The notes: generated by a model from the letters alone, not told the origin. 64,000 bases of DNA from Parasphingopyxis lamellibrachiae (GCF_003385775.1 NZ_QRDP01000004.1:372001-436000), one strand, 5' to 3'; positions 1 to 9,605 are shown, numbered from the stretch's first letter. Numbers and translations: made by a program.

Positions 1-1730
1 CCCTGATTTTGGGGCAGGCGTACCAGTTTGGCAGTGTTTGCCGCCATCCGGAACAACAGCCGGAGCGGTGCAGGCACATTCTGGCCGGCCTGCGAGATGG
101 CGCGGCGCGTCGCCCGGGCGGGTTGCGGGGCGGGAAGAGTTACGCCGGCTTCGGCAAGGGCCTGGGACAGGGACATCCCGCCATTCACCTTTGCCGCAAC
201 CTCGGTGGCGATGGTACGCGCGCGGCCGGATGCCCGGTCGCGCATGAAATCCTGGCTGACCTGCTGGCGGATCGATGCAAGTGGCTGCGGGGCTGACCGG
301 GCTATCTCCGTTACATCGACCAGGGCGTAGCGCTGATCGACGATGATCGGCGCGAGGACAGCATCTTCGTCGTCATCGAGCGTAAACGCCATCTCCAGGA
401 TCGGCATAAGGTCGGCATTGGGTCGGAAATCGGGCTGTTGCCGGGATACGCCGCCAGCGGAAACAAGCGGGGTGGACACGATGGTCAGCCCCTTGTCGTC
501 GACAACTTCCTCGAAGGACGCGCCATCGTCAATGGCGGTTTCGATATCGATATAGAATTGGGCGAGCGCCTGATTGCCTGCCTGCTCGCTGAGCGCCTGG
601 ACAATTTCCGGGCGCACATTGCCGAGCGGGGTCGCATTCCGGTTGACGATGTCGGCAACGCGAATGATGTGCCAGCCAAGGCCCGACCGCATCGGCTCCA
701 GCAACGTGCCCTCATCTGCTGTGAAAGCGGCCGCGGCGATGGTTGCCGAGGTGGTCCGCTCAAAGCTCTCCTCGGTCGCCCCGCTGATTTGGATGGCGGG
801 AAGGGAAAAGCCGCGCTCCACAGCTTCCGCGCCAAAGTCTGCGCCGCCATTGACGGCGGCGTAAAAGGCCTGGGCGTCGGCCTGGTCGGCGAGGATGATC
901 TGCTGGAAGGTGCGGGTCTCGCTGCCGCCATAGGTGTCGCTATTGGCTTCGTGATATTCGCGGATTTGCTCTTCCGTGGGTGCGGGCACGGTAATATCCG
1001 CAAGAGAGAAAGCTGCGTAGCGCACGGCTCGCCGCTCTGGCAGCGTGTAGTCGCTGATATTGTCGCGATAGAAGCTCTGCAGCTCGTCATCGGTCGGAGG
1101 AGTACCCTGCAGCATTGCGCTGGAGGGAATCGCCGCAACCTGACCGCTGCGTTCTTCCAGCAACAGGCTGGTATAGGGCCGGGCGACCGCGGCCGGCACC
1201 TGTGCACCAGCGGTAATCGGTCCCAGCATCAGGCCGACCAGCGTCTGGCGCATAAGATCTGAACGGACTTCGTCTTCCGTCAGGCCCTGTTGGATTAGCA
1301 CCTGCCGGAAGGATGCCTCATCAAAATTGCCCGTTAGGCCCTGAAAGGCAGGAATCTGTGCGATCGCACGATCAATGAGGCGCTTGCTGATCAAAAGGCC
1401 GTTGTCGCCGGCAAAAGCGGCAAGTGCTTCGCTTTGCACGAATTGGTCGATGGCCTGGTCAAGCCCGCCATTGGCGATCACCGTCGCCATGTCGATGCCG
1501 GGCTGCTCCTCGCGGGCGTTCTGCAACGCACGTGCCATGATCTGCGCAATCTCTTCGTCGGTTACGTTCCTACCGTCGACCGATACAACCGTGTCGCCGC
1601 CGCCTAGGAAACTTCCGCTCGGGGCGCTGACATCGGCCAGGGCAAAGGCCGCGCCGATCAGCACGACAAACAGCATGGCGAGTACCACGCCCAGTTTCGA
1701 CGAAAACAGCCTGCGGAAAAAGGTGATCAT
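1..1730 (-). CDS. ppiD: PpiD-like periplasmic peptidyl-prolyl isomerase, C-terminus off the left edge
   Basis: Membrane-anchored folding chaperone of the SurA/PpiD family that helps outer-membrane and periplasmic proteins fold. The start is the ATG at 1730; the first residues MITFFRRLFSSKLGVVLAML lead straight into one membrane helix (about residues 12-34), as in PpiD. A SurA_N-like helical region follows, then a parvulin-type segment around residues 240-350, where the stretch GLGWHIIRV near its end is typical of the fold. About 576 residues are visible against roughly 620-650 for the family, so only the tail is missing. It diverges from tpiA across 149 bp. Parvulin activity is often absent in PpiD and cannot be judged here. 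Confidence 0.88.
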   Translation of the reverse strand, partial: MITFFRRLFSSKLGVVLAMLFVVLIGAAFALADVSAPSGSFLGGGDTVVSVDGRNVTDEEIAQIMARALQNAREEQPGIDMATVIANGGLDQAIDQFVQSEALAAFAGDNGLLISKRLIDRAIAQIPAFQGLTGNFDEASFRQVLIQQGLTEDEVRSDLMRQTLVGLMLGPITAGAQVPAAVARPYTSLLLEERSGQVAAIPSSAMLQGTPPTDDELQSFYRDNISDYTLPERRAVRYAAFSLADITVPAPTEEQIREYHEANSDTYGGSETRTFQQIILADQADAQAFYAAVNGGADFGAEAVERGFSLPAIQISGATEESFERTTSATIAAAAFTADEGTLLEPMRSGLGWHIIRVADIVNRNATPLGNVRPEIVQALSEQAGNQALAQFYIDIETAIDDGASFEEVVDDKGLTIVSTPLVSAGGVSRQQPDFRPNADLMPILEMAFTLDDDEDAVLAPIIVDQRYALVDVTEIARSAPQPLASIRQQVSQDFMRDRASGRARTIATEVAAKVNGGMSLSQALAEAGVTLPAPQPARATRRAISQAGQNVPAPLRLLFRMAANTAKLVRLPQNQ

Positions 1731-1879
1731 GGGATTGGCATCTTTGCGTAAAGAGGGTCCGGTTTGTTGGTGCTTTACGGATGTGGCCGCGCCGCTTCAA
1801 GCGTTGTCGCGCGATTGGCAGATGAGGACAGCGCCGCTATCAGGCGGCGCAAACATTCACCACAGGAAAGAACAGGGCC

Positions 1880-2629
1880 ATGGCGCGACGCAAGCTTATT
1901 GCCGGAAACTGGAAAATGAACGGCCATCTCGATCATCTGCGCGAACTGCACGGAATCGAAAAAGCGGCAAGGGCCCACCCCCAGGTCGACGTCGCTATCT
2001 GCCCGCCCGCGACGCTGATCGCCGCGGCGGTCGCCCGGGTTCCCGGTCTCGCCATGGGCGCGCAGGATTGCCACAGTGCGGACAAGGGCGCGCATACGGG
2101 GTGCCTGGCCGCGCCGATGCTTCGCGAAGCTGGCGCGCAATATGTTATTGTCGGCCATAGTGAGCGCCGCGCCGACCAGGGCGAAACCGATGAAGATGTT
2201 TGCGGCAAGGCTGAGGCCGCGCATCGGCACGGCCTGATGGCTATTGTCTGTGTCGGCGAGACCGAAGAGGAGCGCGATGAGAGCAGGGCGGAAGCCGTCG
2301 TCACTGGACAGATCGCGGGGTCGGTGCCCCGGGATGCCAGCGCGGACTGGCTGGTCGTGGCCTATGAGCCGGTCTGGGCGATCGGTACCGGGCGGGTTCC
2401 GACCCTGGATGACGTGTCGGCGATGCATGCGGCGATTCGCTCCAAGCTCGCCGAAACAATTGGTGAGGAGGCGCAAGGCGTGCGCATTCTGTACGGCGGT
2501 TCGATGAATGGCGACAATGCCGCCGATCTCCTTGCGGTTCCCAATGTCGACGGTGGGCTGGTGGGCGGAGCAAGTCTCAGCGCCGACAAATTCGTACCGA
2601 TTGTAGAGGCAGGGGCCACGCTCGCTTGA
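1880..2629 (+). CDS. tpiA: Triosephosphate isomerase
   Basis: Cytoplasmic glycolytic enzyme interconverting dihydroxyacetone phosphate and glyceraldehyde 3-phosphate. All catalytic elements are visible: N10 and K12 in GNWKMNG, the electrophilic H93 in VGHSERR, the base E163 in YEPVWAIGTG (followed by the mobile loop) and the phosphate-binding GGS at about 226-228. The length of 249 residues is normal. A CAGGAAAG stretch about 12 nt upstream can serve as ribosome binding site. It is followed by secG and pyrG on the same strand with gaps of 80-105 bp, an order often seen in alphaproteobacteria. Confidence 0.97.
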   Translation: MARRKLIAGNWKMNGHLDHLRELHGIEKAARAHPQVDVAICPPATLIAAAVARVPGLAMGAQDCHSADKGAHTGCLAAPMLREAGAQYVIVGHSERRADQGETDEDVCGKAEAAHRHGLMAIVCVGETEEERDESRAEAVVTGQIAGSVPRDASADWLVVAYEPVWAIGTGRVPTLDDVSAMHAAIRSKLAETIGEEAQGVRILYGGSMNGDNAADLLAVPNVDGGLVGGASLSADKFVPIVEAGATLA

Positions 2630-2712
2630 ACCTTGCGCCGGAAGCGCCTATTTCGCCCTGCAACGCAAAGCTGCGCCGCATATCGGCCGGCTCAACAATA
2701 TAGAGATCCTTC

Positions 2713-3111
2713 ATGTTCACCTTCCTGCTCGTCGTTCAGGCCGTTGTTGCCGCCCTGCTTGTCACTCTTGTCCTGATGCAGCGTTCCGAGGGCGGGGGGC
2801 TTGGCGTGGGCGGTTCTTCATCGGGATTGATGACGGCGCGCGGACAGGCAGATTTCCTGACCCGGGCGACGACGTTCACCGCATTCGCTTTTGTCGGACT
2901 CAGCATCCTGCTTGCCGGCATTGCGACGCAGCGCCAGTCCGACACGGGCATTGACGACAGCCTTCTCCCGACCGCTGAATCGACGGCTCCGATCGCCCCT
3001 GCTGGTGGCGAAGCGCCGGTCACGGATTCTGTCGACAGCGATATTCTGAGTACGATTGCCGGTCAGGCCGAGAGCAGCAGCGCGGATGAGGAAGCGGCTC
3101 CTGCCGAATAA
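2713..3111 (+). CDS. secG: Preprotein translocase subunit SecG
   Basis: Small inner-membrane subunit of the SecYEG translocon. Two membrane helices are visible, about residues 3-22 and 53-72, joined by the typical glycine-rich loop after LMQRSEGGGLG and containing the conserved segment DFLTRAT. The C-terminal 60 residues form an acidic, Ala/Ser/Glu-rich tail, longer than in Escherichia coli (110 residues in total there) but usual for alphaproteobacteria. It lies between tpiA and pyrG, a common neighbourhood for secG. Confidence 0.93.
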   Translation: MFTFLLVVQAVVAALLVTLVLMQRSEGGGLGVGGSSSGLMTARGQADFLTRATTFTAFAFVGLSILLAGIATQRQSDTGIDDSLLPTAESTAPIAPAGGEAPVTDSVDSDILSTIAGQAESSSADEEAAPAE

Positions 3112-3216
3112 TCGCCGCTCGATCGGGATTTCCATCGGCTTTACTCACAAAAAATCGCGAAAGACGGAGTCGTGATCTTGCACTTACCCGTCAATCCTGC
3201 GTAACCCTTTTCTCCC

Positions 3217-4854
3217 ATGGCGCGGTTTATTTTTGTCACCGGCGGCGTGGTCTCCTCGCTCGGCAAGGGTCTTATGGCGGCAAGCCTTGCCGCGTTGCTT
3301 CAGGCACGCGGTTACAAGGTTCGCATTCGCAAGTTCGATCCCTATCTGAATGTCGATCCGGGAACCATGTCGCCCTATCAACACGGCGAAGTTTACGTAA
3401 CGGACGATGGCGCCGAGACGGACCTCGATCTCGGCCATTATGAGCGCTTTACCGGCGTTTCTGCGCGGCAGTCCGACAATGTGACATCGGGCCGCATCTA
3501 CCAGACGATCATCACCAAGGAGCGGCGCGGCGATTATCTTGGCGCGACGGTGCAGGTGATTCCGCATGTTACCGATGCGATCAAGGATTTTGCCAAGGCC
3601 GATCTTGGCGATCTCGACTTCGTGATTTGTGAGGTTGGCGGCACGGTGGGCGATATTGAGAGCCTGCCCTTCATGGAGGCGATCCGGCAACTCAGGAACG
3701 AGCTCGGCCGCGGTCAGTCAGTTTCCATCCATACCACGCTGGTTCCCTATATCGCGGCGGCTGGCGAGCTGAAAACCAAGCCGACCCAGCACAGTGTGCG
3801 CGAGCTGACTTCGCTCGGTATCCAGCCTGAAGTGCTTGTCTGCCGGTGCGAGCATCCGTTGCCCGACAGCGAACGGGCCAAGATCGCGGCTTTCTGCAAT
3901 GTTCGGAAAAGCGCGGTTATCCCGGCGCTCGATGCGCCCAGCATCTATGCCGTACCGCTGACTTATCATGCGGTTGGCCTCGACGACGAAGTGCTGCACG
4001 CCTTCGGCATCGAAGACGCGTCAGAACCCGAGCTCTCCAAATGGGTCGATATCAACGACCGGCTGGAAAATCCCGAAGGCGAAGTCACGATCGGCGTGGT
4101 CGGCAAATATGTCGGTCTGCAGGACGCCTATAAGTCGCTCAACGAAGCGCTGGTCCATGGCGGGATCGCCAACCGGGTGAAGGTCAATATCCGATGGATC
4201 GATGCCGAACTGTTCGAGGAAGAAGAGAGCGACATCGCCGCTCAGCTTGAACCGCTGCATGCGATCCTTGTACCTGGTGCGTTCGGTGAGCGCGGAGCGG
4301 AAGGAAAGATTGCCGCCGTTCGTTTCGCGCGCGAACGCAATGTCCCTTATTTCGGCATCTGTTTCGGCATGCAGATGGCTTGCATCGAGGGCGCGCGGAA
4401 CATTGGCGGCATCGCGCATGCGTCGTCGACGGAATTCGGCGCGACCGACGAACCCGTGGTCGGCCTGATTTCGGAATGGATGTCCGAAGAAGGATTGCAG
4501 AAGCGCGAAGTGGGCGGCGATCTTGGCGGAACCATGCGGCTTGGCGCCTATGATGCGAAGCTGGACGGCAACAGCCATGTGGCGGCGATTTACGACGGTG
4601 CGAACATGATCAGCGAACGCCATCGGCATCGCTATGAGGTCAACACAAATTATATCGACCCGCTGGAGAAAGGCGGGCTGGTTTTTTCCGGCATGTCGCC
4701 CGACGGGGAGTTGCCTGAAATTGTCGAACGCCCCGATCTCGAATGGTTTGTCGGCGTACAGTTCCACCCGGAGCTGAAATCCCGGCCGTTCGATCCGCAC
4801 CCCCTGTTTGCAAGCTTTATCGAAGCGGCATTGAAACAGTCGCGTCTGGTCTGA
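3217..4854 (+). CDS. pyrG: CTP synthase
   Basis: Makes CTP from UTP, ATP and glutamine, the last step of pyrimidine nucleotide synthesis. The N-terminal synthetase domain begins with [13 protein letters not shown] (nucleotide-binding loop) and contains [12 protein letters not shown]. The C-terminal class I glutamine amidotransferase domain has the nucleophile C382 in YFGICFGMQ and the H517/E519 pair in [14 protein letters not shown]. The length of 545 residues is standard. No strong Shine-Dalgarno sequence precedes the ATG, but the N-terminus aligns exactly with the family start. Confidence 0.98.
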   Translation: MARFIFVTGGVVSSLGKGLMAASLAALLQARGYKVRIRKFDPYLNVDPGTMSPYQHGEVYVTDDGAETDLDLGHYERFTGVSARQSDNVTSGRIYQTIITKERRGDYLGATVQVIPHVTDAIKDFAKADLGDLDFVICEVGGTVGDIESLPFMEAIRQLRNELGRGQSVSIHTTLVPYIAAAGELKTKPTQHSVRELTSLGIQPEVLVCRCEHPLPDSERAKIAAFCNVRKSAVIPALDAPSIYAVPLTYHAVGLDDEVLHAFGIEDASEPELSKWVDINDRLENPEGEVTIGVVGKYVGLQDAYKSLNEALVHGGIANRVKVNIRWIDAELFEEEESDIAAQLEPLHAILVPGAFGERGAEGKIAAVRFARERNVPYFGICFGMQMACIEGARNIGGIAHASSTEFGATDEPVVGLISEWMSEEGLQKREVGGDLGGTMRLGAYDAKLDGNSHVAAIYDGANMISERHRHRYEVNTNYIDPLEKGGLVFSGMSPDGELPEIVERPDLEWFVGVQFHPELKSRPFDPHPLFASFIEAALKQSRLV

Positions 4855-4908
4855 GGCGCGCCAATACGGCATACTGGCCGTCCATTTGTTTTTCGCGAGG
4901 AGGCGTGA

Positions 4909-5610
4909 ATGGCCGTTGATCGTATGAACGCAAAGGATCTCCTGCAAATCCTGCCGGCAGAATCCCTGCTTGCGGCCTGTGAACCAGGTCAGCTTGAGGA
5001 CTTGCTCAGCCGCACCAAGGTCGAATTCGCCGCGAAACGCGAAGTGCTCATGCATCAGGGCGATCCCGGGGATTCCGCTGTGATCCTTGTTACCGGCCAG
5101 GCTCGGGTGAACATGGTCTCGGCCAATGGTCGCGAAATCGTGCTCGATTATCTCGCTCCCGGTACGGTGATCGGCGAGATCGCTCTGCTCGACGGAGGCG
5201 AGCGCACGGCAACGGTTACCATGGTCGAGGATGGGAGTGTGATGAGACTGACGCGCACGCAGTGCGAAGATTTCATCACCAGCAATCCGGGCGTTGCGCT
5301 GAGCATGTTGCAGGAAATGGCCCGGCGGCTGCGCCAGATGAACCTGACGGTCGAAAGCGATCGCGCTTTTTCCGCCGGCCCCCGGCTTGCGCGATACCTG
5401 CAGCGGCTCACCGACGAAGAAGCGGTAAGCCAGAAACTGAAGATAGATGTCAGTCAGAGCGAACTCGGCCATTTCGTCGGCATCAGCCGGGAAAATATCA
5501 ATCGCCAGCTTTCCGCCTGGGCCGATTCCGGGCTGATCGAACTGGATCAGGGCAAGATCCGGATCATCGATTGCAACGCTCTGTGGGAAATCGCGGCGAT
5601 CGGCGATTGA
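4909..5610 (+). CDS. Crp/Fnr family transcriptional regulator
   Basis: DNA-binding regulator with an N-terminal cyclic-nucleotide-type sensor (about residues 20-140) and a C-terminal winged helix-turn-helix (about 150-220, recognition helix near SRENINRQLSAW). The phosphate-binding cassette carries E90 and R99-T100, matching Crp-like proteins that bind cyclic nucleotides. There is no N-terminal cysteine cluster, so an Fnr-type oxygen sensor is unlikely. A strong GAGGAGG lies 5-11 nt before the ATG. The DUF2855 gene starts 27 nt downstream and is probably co-transcribed. The target genes cannot be inferred. Confidence 0.88.
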   Translation: MAVDRMNAKDLLQILPAESLLAACEPGQLEDLLSRTKVEFAAKREVLMHQGDPGDSAVILVTGQARVNMVSANGREIVLDYLAPGTVIGEIALLDGGERTATVTMVEDGSVMRLTRTQCEDFITSNPGVALSMLQEMARRLRQMNLTVESDRAFSAGPRLARYLQRLTDEEAVSQKLKIDVSQSELGHFVGISRENINRQLSAWADSGLIELDQGKIRIIDCNALWEIAAIGD

Positions 5611-5637
5611 TGCCGGCTTTTTAGCAAAGGAATTTCG

Positions 5638-6717
5638 ATGACTGTTTCGACCGACTTTCTCGTCAGCAAGGCAGATATTGCGCAGACGCGGCTTACAGAA
5701 ACCGAACTTGGCGCACTGGCCGAGGGCCAGATTCTCCTGCGGATCGAAAAATTCGCGCTGACGGCGAACAACATCACCTATGCCGTTGTCGGCGAGCAGA
5801 TGGCCTATTGGAATTTCTTTCCCGCCGAACAGGGCTGGGGAAGGGTGCCCGTTTGGGGTTTCGCAACGGTTGCCGAATCCCGGCACCCGGAAATTGCGGT
5901 CGGCGAGCGCGTCTATGGCTATCTGCCGATGTCGTCCCATCTGGTCGTAGAACCGGGCAAGGTCAGCGACGGCGCCTTTCTCGATATGGCTCCGCACCGC
6001 CAGCCGATGAACCGGGTGTACAACAATTACCGCCGCCTGGCCGTCGATCCGGCCCATAATCCGGATCTCGAAGACTATCGGGCGCTGTTCGAGCCGCTGT
6101 TCATGACATCCTTCCTGATCGAGGCGTTCATGCGCCACCAGGACTATTTCGGCGCAAAATCGCTGCTCATGACGAGCGCCTCATCGAAAACCGGCATGGC
6201 GCTGGCGCAGGTCGCCAAGGCGCGCAGCCCCGGGATCGAGCGCGTCGGGCTGACCAGCGCGGGCAATGTCGGATTTGTCGAGGGCCTTGGCCTGTATGAC
6301 CGGGTGGTCTCCTATGACGCGATTGGCGATCTCGATGCCGCCGCGCCCGCAGTCGTCGTCGATTTCGCCGGCAACGGCAAAACATTGTCGGCGATTCACA
6401 ATCATTTTGCGGACAATCTCAAATATAGCTGCCTCGTCGGCGCGACCCATTGGGAAGCGCGCGGACTTGCCGACGATATCGCCGGCCCTACGCCCATTCT
6501 CTTCTTCGCGCCCGATCATGTCGTCGCGATGACGGATGAACTTGGCCCGGAAGGCTTCGGGATTGAAGTGGGGAAGGCGTGGGGCAGCTTCATCGGCGAG
6601 GCCAGGGGCTGGGTCGATGTGTTGCGCCGTGAAGGCGGCGATGCCGCCGGCGAAACCTATGCGACGGTGCTGGGCGGCAAAGCCAGCCCCCGCGACGGTT
6701 TCATTCTCTCGCTTTAA
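5638..6717 (+). CDS. DUF2855 family protein (MDR-like)
   Basis: A 359-residue protein recognised by its overall pattern as a DUF2855 member: an N-terminal GroES-like region (residues 1-130, with LTANNITYAVVG and VWGFATVAES) and a Rossmann-like C-terminal half (TSASSKTGMALAQVAK near residue 180). This resembles medium-chain dehydrogenase/reductases, but no zinc site or canonical GxGxxG loop is obvious, and no substrate is known. It follows the Crp-type gene by 27 nt and converges with the GST gene across 12 bp. Confidence 0.8.
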   Translation: MTVSTDFLVSKADIAQTRLTETELGALAEGQILLRIEKFALTANNITYAVVGEQMAYWNFFPAEQGWGRVPVWGFATVAESRHPEIAVGERVYGYLPMSSHLVVEPGKVSDGAFLDMAPHRQPMNRVYNNYRRLAVDPAHNPDLEDYRALFEPLFMTSFLIEAFMRHQDYFGAKSLLMTSASSKTGMALAQVAKARSPGIERVGLTSAGNVGFVEGLGLYDRVVSYDAIGDLDAAAPAVVVDFAGNGKTLSAIHNHFADNLKYSCLVGATHWEARGLADDIAGPTPILFFAPDHVVAMTDELGPEGFGIEVGKAWGSFIGEARGWVDVLRREGGDAAGETYATVLGGKASPRDGFILSL

Positions 6718-6729
6718 CGCGAAGACAGG

Positions 6730-7734
6730 TCAGGCCAGCAGCGGTTCGCAGCCCGTGCCATCCAGCAGGGCATGGATGCGCGCCCGATCGTCAGCCGAGA
6801 GCGACGCAAAACTCTCCCGAATCCAGTGCAGGCATTTGGCCTGATAGGGAAAGGTAGGCTGCGACCAGGGGCGGCCGTCAATCTCGGTCTCGAACCGATC
6901 CTCGCCCGCCATGGCCGCCCGGGCATTGGCCAGCAGAAATGGCGCATAGACCCGGCCGATTTCGTCGAGCAACGGTTTCAGGGTTTCTCCGGCGGCGTCG
7001 ACGGCAAGCCAGTCGCCTCGTTCCGGCCTGACGCCTGACAAGTCTTCGACCCGGTCGACCCATGCCCGGACGCGCTGATAGCGCTCGCTGGCAAGGGCGG
7101 CAGAGCTGGGCTCAACGGTCGTCAGCTGGGTCAGCTGGCCATATAGGGCAAAGTCCGCAGAGGAAGGGCGGGCGCCCAGGACATAGCCCTGCCGTGCAAT
7201 CAGCCCGTCCAGAATACCCAATAGTCGGATATAGCTGGCCTCGATGGTTTCGGCGGTGACGGCGTTCGAACCGACCACATAGAGCCGCTCGATCTGCCGT
7301 TTCGAAAACATGTCCGCCATCGCCTCGGCATCGCTTCGCGCCATCGTCGGCATCGACCAGTAGACGAGCAGGGGGGCGGCATGTTCGGCATCGGCTTCAT
7401 GCGCCCAGCGATAGTGGAACATCGCCTTGGTCACCCATTCATCGGCATAATCCTCGATCAGGTGGTTGAGGAAGCGGAGCACGGGATCGGCTGGAAGTGT
7501 AGCGCGTTCTTCATATTCGGTTTCGAGTCGGCGGATGATGGGCGTCGAATCGACCATCGCTTCAATCTCACCATCGGGCCGGTGAAAATAGAAAGTGGGG
7601 AGCAATCGCACCTTGGGTTCGGGATAGCCTTCCGGCGCGCCGCGTATTCCGCCCCAATGAAGCGTATAGGATATCCGGCGATATCGGAGATAGGCGATCA
7701 TCTTGCGGGTATAGGGAGAACCCGGCGCGCCCAT
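6730..7734 (-). CDS. Glutathione S-transferase family protein, start uncertain
   Basis: Cytosolic GST-like protein. The first visible motif, MGAPGSPYTRKMIAYLRYR, is the glutathione-binding thioredoxin-like start, and VDSTPIIRRLE is the conserved helix-3 cap. The remaining 240 residues are a long all-helical C-terminal domain. No ATG, GTG or TTG lies in frame upstream of 7734 before the stop, yet strand beta-1 (RIEL) is encoded just before this ATG. An AAGGA at 7778-7782 sits 7 nt before an in-frame ATC at 7770, which would add 12 residues. The gene follows the MFS transporter at 7809, so the two probably form an operon. The substrate is unknown. Confidence 0.82.
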   Translation of the reverse strand: MGAPGSPYTRKMIAYLRYRRISYTLHWGGIRGAPEGYPEPKVRLLPTFYFHRPDGEIEAMVDSTPIIRRLETEYEERATLPADPVLRFLNHLIEDYADEWVTKAMFHYRWAHEADAEHAAPLLVYWSMPTMARSDAEAMADMFSKRQIERLYVVGSNAVTAETIEASYIRLLGILDGLIARQGYVLGARPSSADFALYGQLTQLTTVEPSSAALASERYQRVRAWVDRVEDLSGVRPERGDWLAVDAAGETLKPLLDEIGRVYAPFLLANARAAMAGEDRFETEIDGRPWSQPTFPYQAKCLHWIRESFASLSADDRARIHALLDGTGCEPLLA

Positions 7735-7808
7735 AAGTTCGATGCGGGATGAGATATGCGGATCGGCGATGGGGATATCCTTTTCGATTCTGGTTCGGCT
7801 GGAGGCGG

Positions 7809-9269
7809 CTACGTCGCTTTGGCAGCCCGCCGTTCGGCAAGCTGCCGCAAATTGTCTTCATGGCCTTCGCGGTTGATCTTGTAGAAGGAAATGCAGCCAA
7901 TCATCGACATCCAGAGGAACAGAATGGTCGGAACATAGATGGCGCCGAGATTCCACAGCGCCTCGTCGGACACCTCTCCCTGCGCCGCGCCGGTCGCCAG
8001 CCCCGCCGTGGCCAGCACGAAGCCGGCGACGGCGATGCCGAAGCCTTCGCCGAATTTGCGCATGAAGGTTGAAGCGGCGAAGAACAGCCCTTCGCTGCGC
8101 CGTCCGGTTTTCAGCTCCGATTGTTCGACAAGATCGGCGACCATCGATGCGGCGAGGATCTGGAAACAGATGATCAGGCCGACATCCAGCGTGTTGGTTA
8201 CGAGATAGAACCAGAAGATAAAGGGCGATTCATTGCTCGGGAGAAGATCGAGCAGGCGCAGGAAGATCGGCAATGGCGCGCCCAGAAAGGCGATCAGGCC
8301 GATGGTGATTGCTCCGCGTTTTTTGCCGAATTTGCGTGTGGCGACCGGGGCCAGGGCCGCGCCGATAATGGCCGAGACGAATACTCCAGCGGTGATCATG
8401 CCGAGCTGTACCGGGCTGAAATTCCAGAAATAGGTGCCGAAATAGAAAGCGAGACCGGCGGCGAGCCCGCTTGCGGTGAAGGCCAGCAGGGCAGCAATGA
8501 ACAGTGCCAGAAACGACCGGCTGGAAAGGGTTTCGAATATCTCCCTGAATATCTTGCCCAGCGTCATGCTGCGCTTTGCCGGCGGCCCTTTGAGATGGGG
8601 AATGCGCGAATGCGTGCCGATCGACGACACCATGATCGCCGTGAAAATGAGGAGCGAGGCAATGATGCCATAGGTTGCATAGGCCTCCCGGTTGAACTGA
8701 CCGTTTGCGATGGTTGCCGTCGCAAACAGGGGAAACAGTATGAAAAAATTCATGACGGTCATCGCGTTGCCGCCGGTCCAGCCGAAATAGTAGCGGAAGC
8801 TGAGCAGCGAGCTGCGTTCGTCATAATCCTCGGTCAATTCCGGGGCGAGGGCGGAGCTCGGCGTCTCGTAAAAGGTGATGAAGGTGCGAATGACGATCGC
8901 CAGAACGACAATATACCAGAACAGCGCCTGTTCGCTCCAGCCGAGCGGCGGGTTCCAGATGAAGTAGTAGCTGAGCGAGATCGGGATGGCGGCCGCATAC
9001 ATGAAGGGATGGCGCCGGCCCCATTTCGAGCGGAGATTGTCCGACCAATAGCCGACAATGGGATCGCTAAAGGCGTCGGCGACAAGGGCGATCAGGATGG
9101 CCAGGCTGACTAGTCGGGCGTCGACGCCGATTACCTGGGCGTAGAAAAGCAGGAGGAAATATTTGAGCCCGCCGTCCTTCACACCATAGGCGACGGAGCC
9201 AAAGCCATAGGCCAGTTTCGTCCAGAAGGGGATTCTCTCGCGGGGCGGGGCCGCAGACGTTCCACTCAT
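7809..9269 (-). CDS. MFS transporter of the GPH (MelB-like) cation symporter type
   Basis: Inner-membrane carrier of 486 residues with about 12 hydrophobic helices. The N-terminal half has the GPH-family signature: LAYGFGSVAYGVKDGG before helix 1, then DAFSDPIVGYWSDNLRSKWGRRHPFM between helices 2 and 3, where the aspartates of MelB-type symporters lie. It probably imports a glycoside or similar solute with H+ or Na+, but the substrate cannot be read from sequence. The GST gene lies downstream in the same direction; upstream is the 438-bp gap before proS. Confidence 0.85.
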   Translation of the reverse strand: MSGTSAAPPRERIPFWTKLAYGFGSVAYGVKDGGLKYFLLLFYAQVIGVDARLVSLAILIALVADAFSDPIVGYWSDNLRSKWGRRHPFMYAAAIPISLSYYFIWNPPLGWSEQALFWYIVVLAIVIRTFITFYETPSSALAPELTEDYDERSSLLSFRYYFGWTGGNAMTVMNFFILFPLFATATIANGQFNREAYATYGIIASLLIFTAIMVSSIGTHSRIPHLKGPPAKRSMTLGKIFREIFETLSSRSFLALFIAALLAFTASGLAAGLAFYFGTYFWNFSPVQLGMITAGVFVSAIIGAALAPVATRKFGKKRGAITIGLIAFLGAPLPIFLRLLDLLPSNESPFIFWFYLVTNTLDVGLIICFQILAASMVADLVEQSELKTGRRSEGLFFAASTFMRKFGEGFGIAVAGFVLATAGLATGAAQGEVSDEALWNLGAIYVPTILFLWMSMIGCISFYKINREGHEDNLRQLAERRAAKAT

Positions 9270-9385
9270 ACAGATCAGCCTCTCGCCAGCTTTTTGTTTC
9301 TTATGCAGGCAAGAATGGCGGCTGGCAAACTATGGCCCCGTTGGCGCAGACCCCCGATGCTCCGGCAAATGGGGGTCTGTTCCGG

Positions 9386-9419
9386 AAACGAAAGTGCCCG
9401 GGCCGTGAGGCCCGGGCAC
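9386..9419 (-). terminator. Rho-independent terminator, minus direction
   Basis: A perfect 11-bp stem (9394-9404 with 9409-9419, GTGA loop as read on the plus strand) is followed in the minus direction by TTTCGTTT. No coding gene on the minus strand ends here, so it most likely terminates a non-coding transcript from the gap or shields the MFS gene from upstream transcription. Confidence 0.6.
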
Positions 9420-9605
9420 AGACGTGACGAACTTAGGTTCGCCCCCAATTTTAGCTCCCTGATCGCGCACAATCCTTCCCCTCAAGGTGTGCAGCGGGGA
9501 GCCTCCCTGAACCACGGCCGTAAGGCGCGGGTTCCGTAGGGAAGGGTGCTAAGCTATTCAAACGGGCCTTGTCATTGGGATAGTGGGTTTTGGGTAACAA
9601 TAAGT
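9420..9605 (-). ncRNA. Candidate structured small RNA
   Basis: This gene-free stretch can fold into several hairpins. Outer arms TTAGC (from about 9450) and GCTAA (about 9552) can pair. Inside lie a GCACA/TGTGC hairpin whose inner arm is CCTT/AAGG, and an extended hairpin built from CCCTGAACC and GGTTCCGTAGGG (about 9505-9548). A further hairpin pairs GACGAAC with GTTCGCC near 9426. The strand is set only by the minus-direction terminator at 9386-9419. I could not match it with confidence to 6S RNA, tmRNA or a riboswitch; a proS leader on the plus strand is the alternative. The rest of the 9270-9707 gap holds nothing I recognise. Confidence 0.35.

Noticed and set aside
4021-6138. Long open frame of about 705 codons on the minus strand
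   Set aside because: It lies opposite pyrG, the Crp-type gene and the DUF2855 gene, all with clear motifs; it is a GC-rich antisense shadow with no recognisable domain.
8121-9113. 330-codon open frame on the plus strand
   Set aside because: Opposite the MFS transporter gene; charged low-complexity translation typical of the reverse of a membrane protein.
9386-9605. 6S RNA as identity of the structured gap
   Set aside because: Some hairpins recall 6S RNA, but I could not identify the long closing stem and central bubble, and the neighbours are not those usual for ssrS; left as an unassigned candidate.
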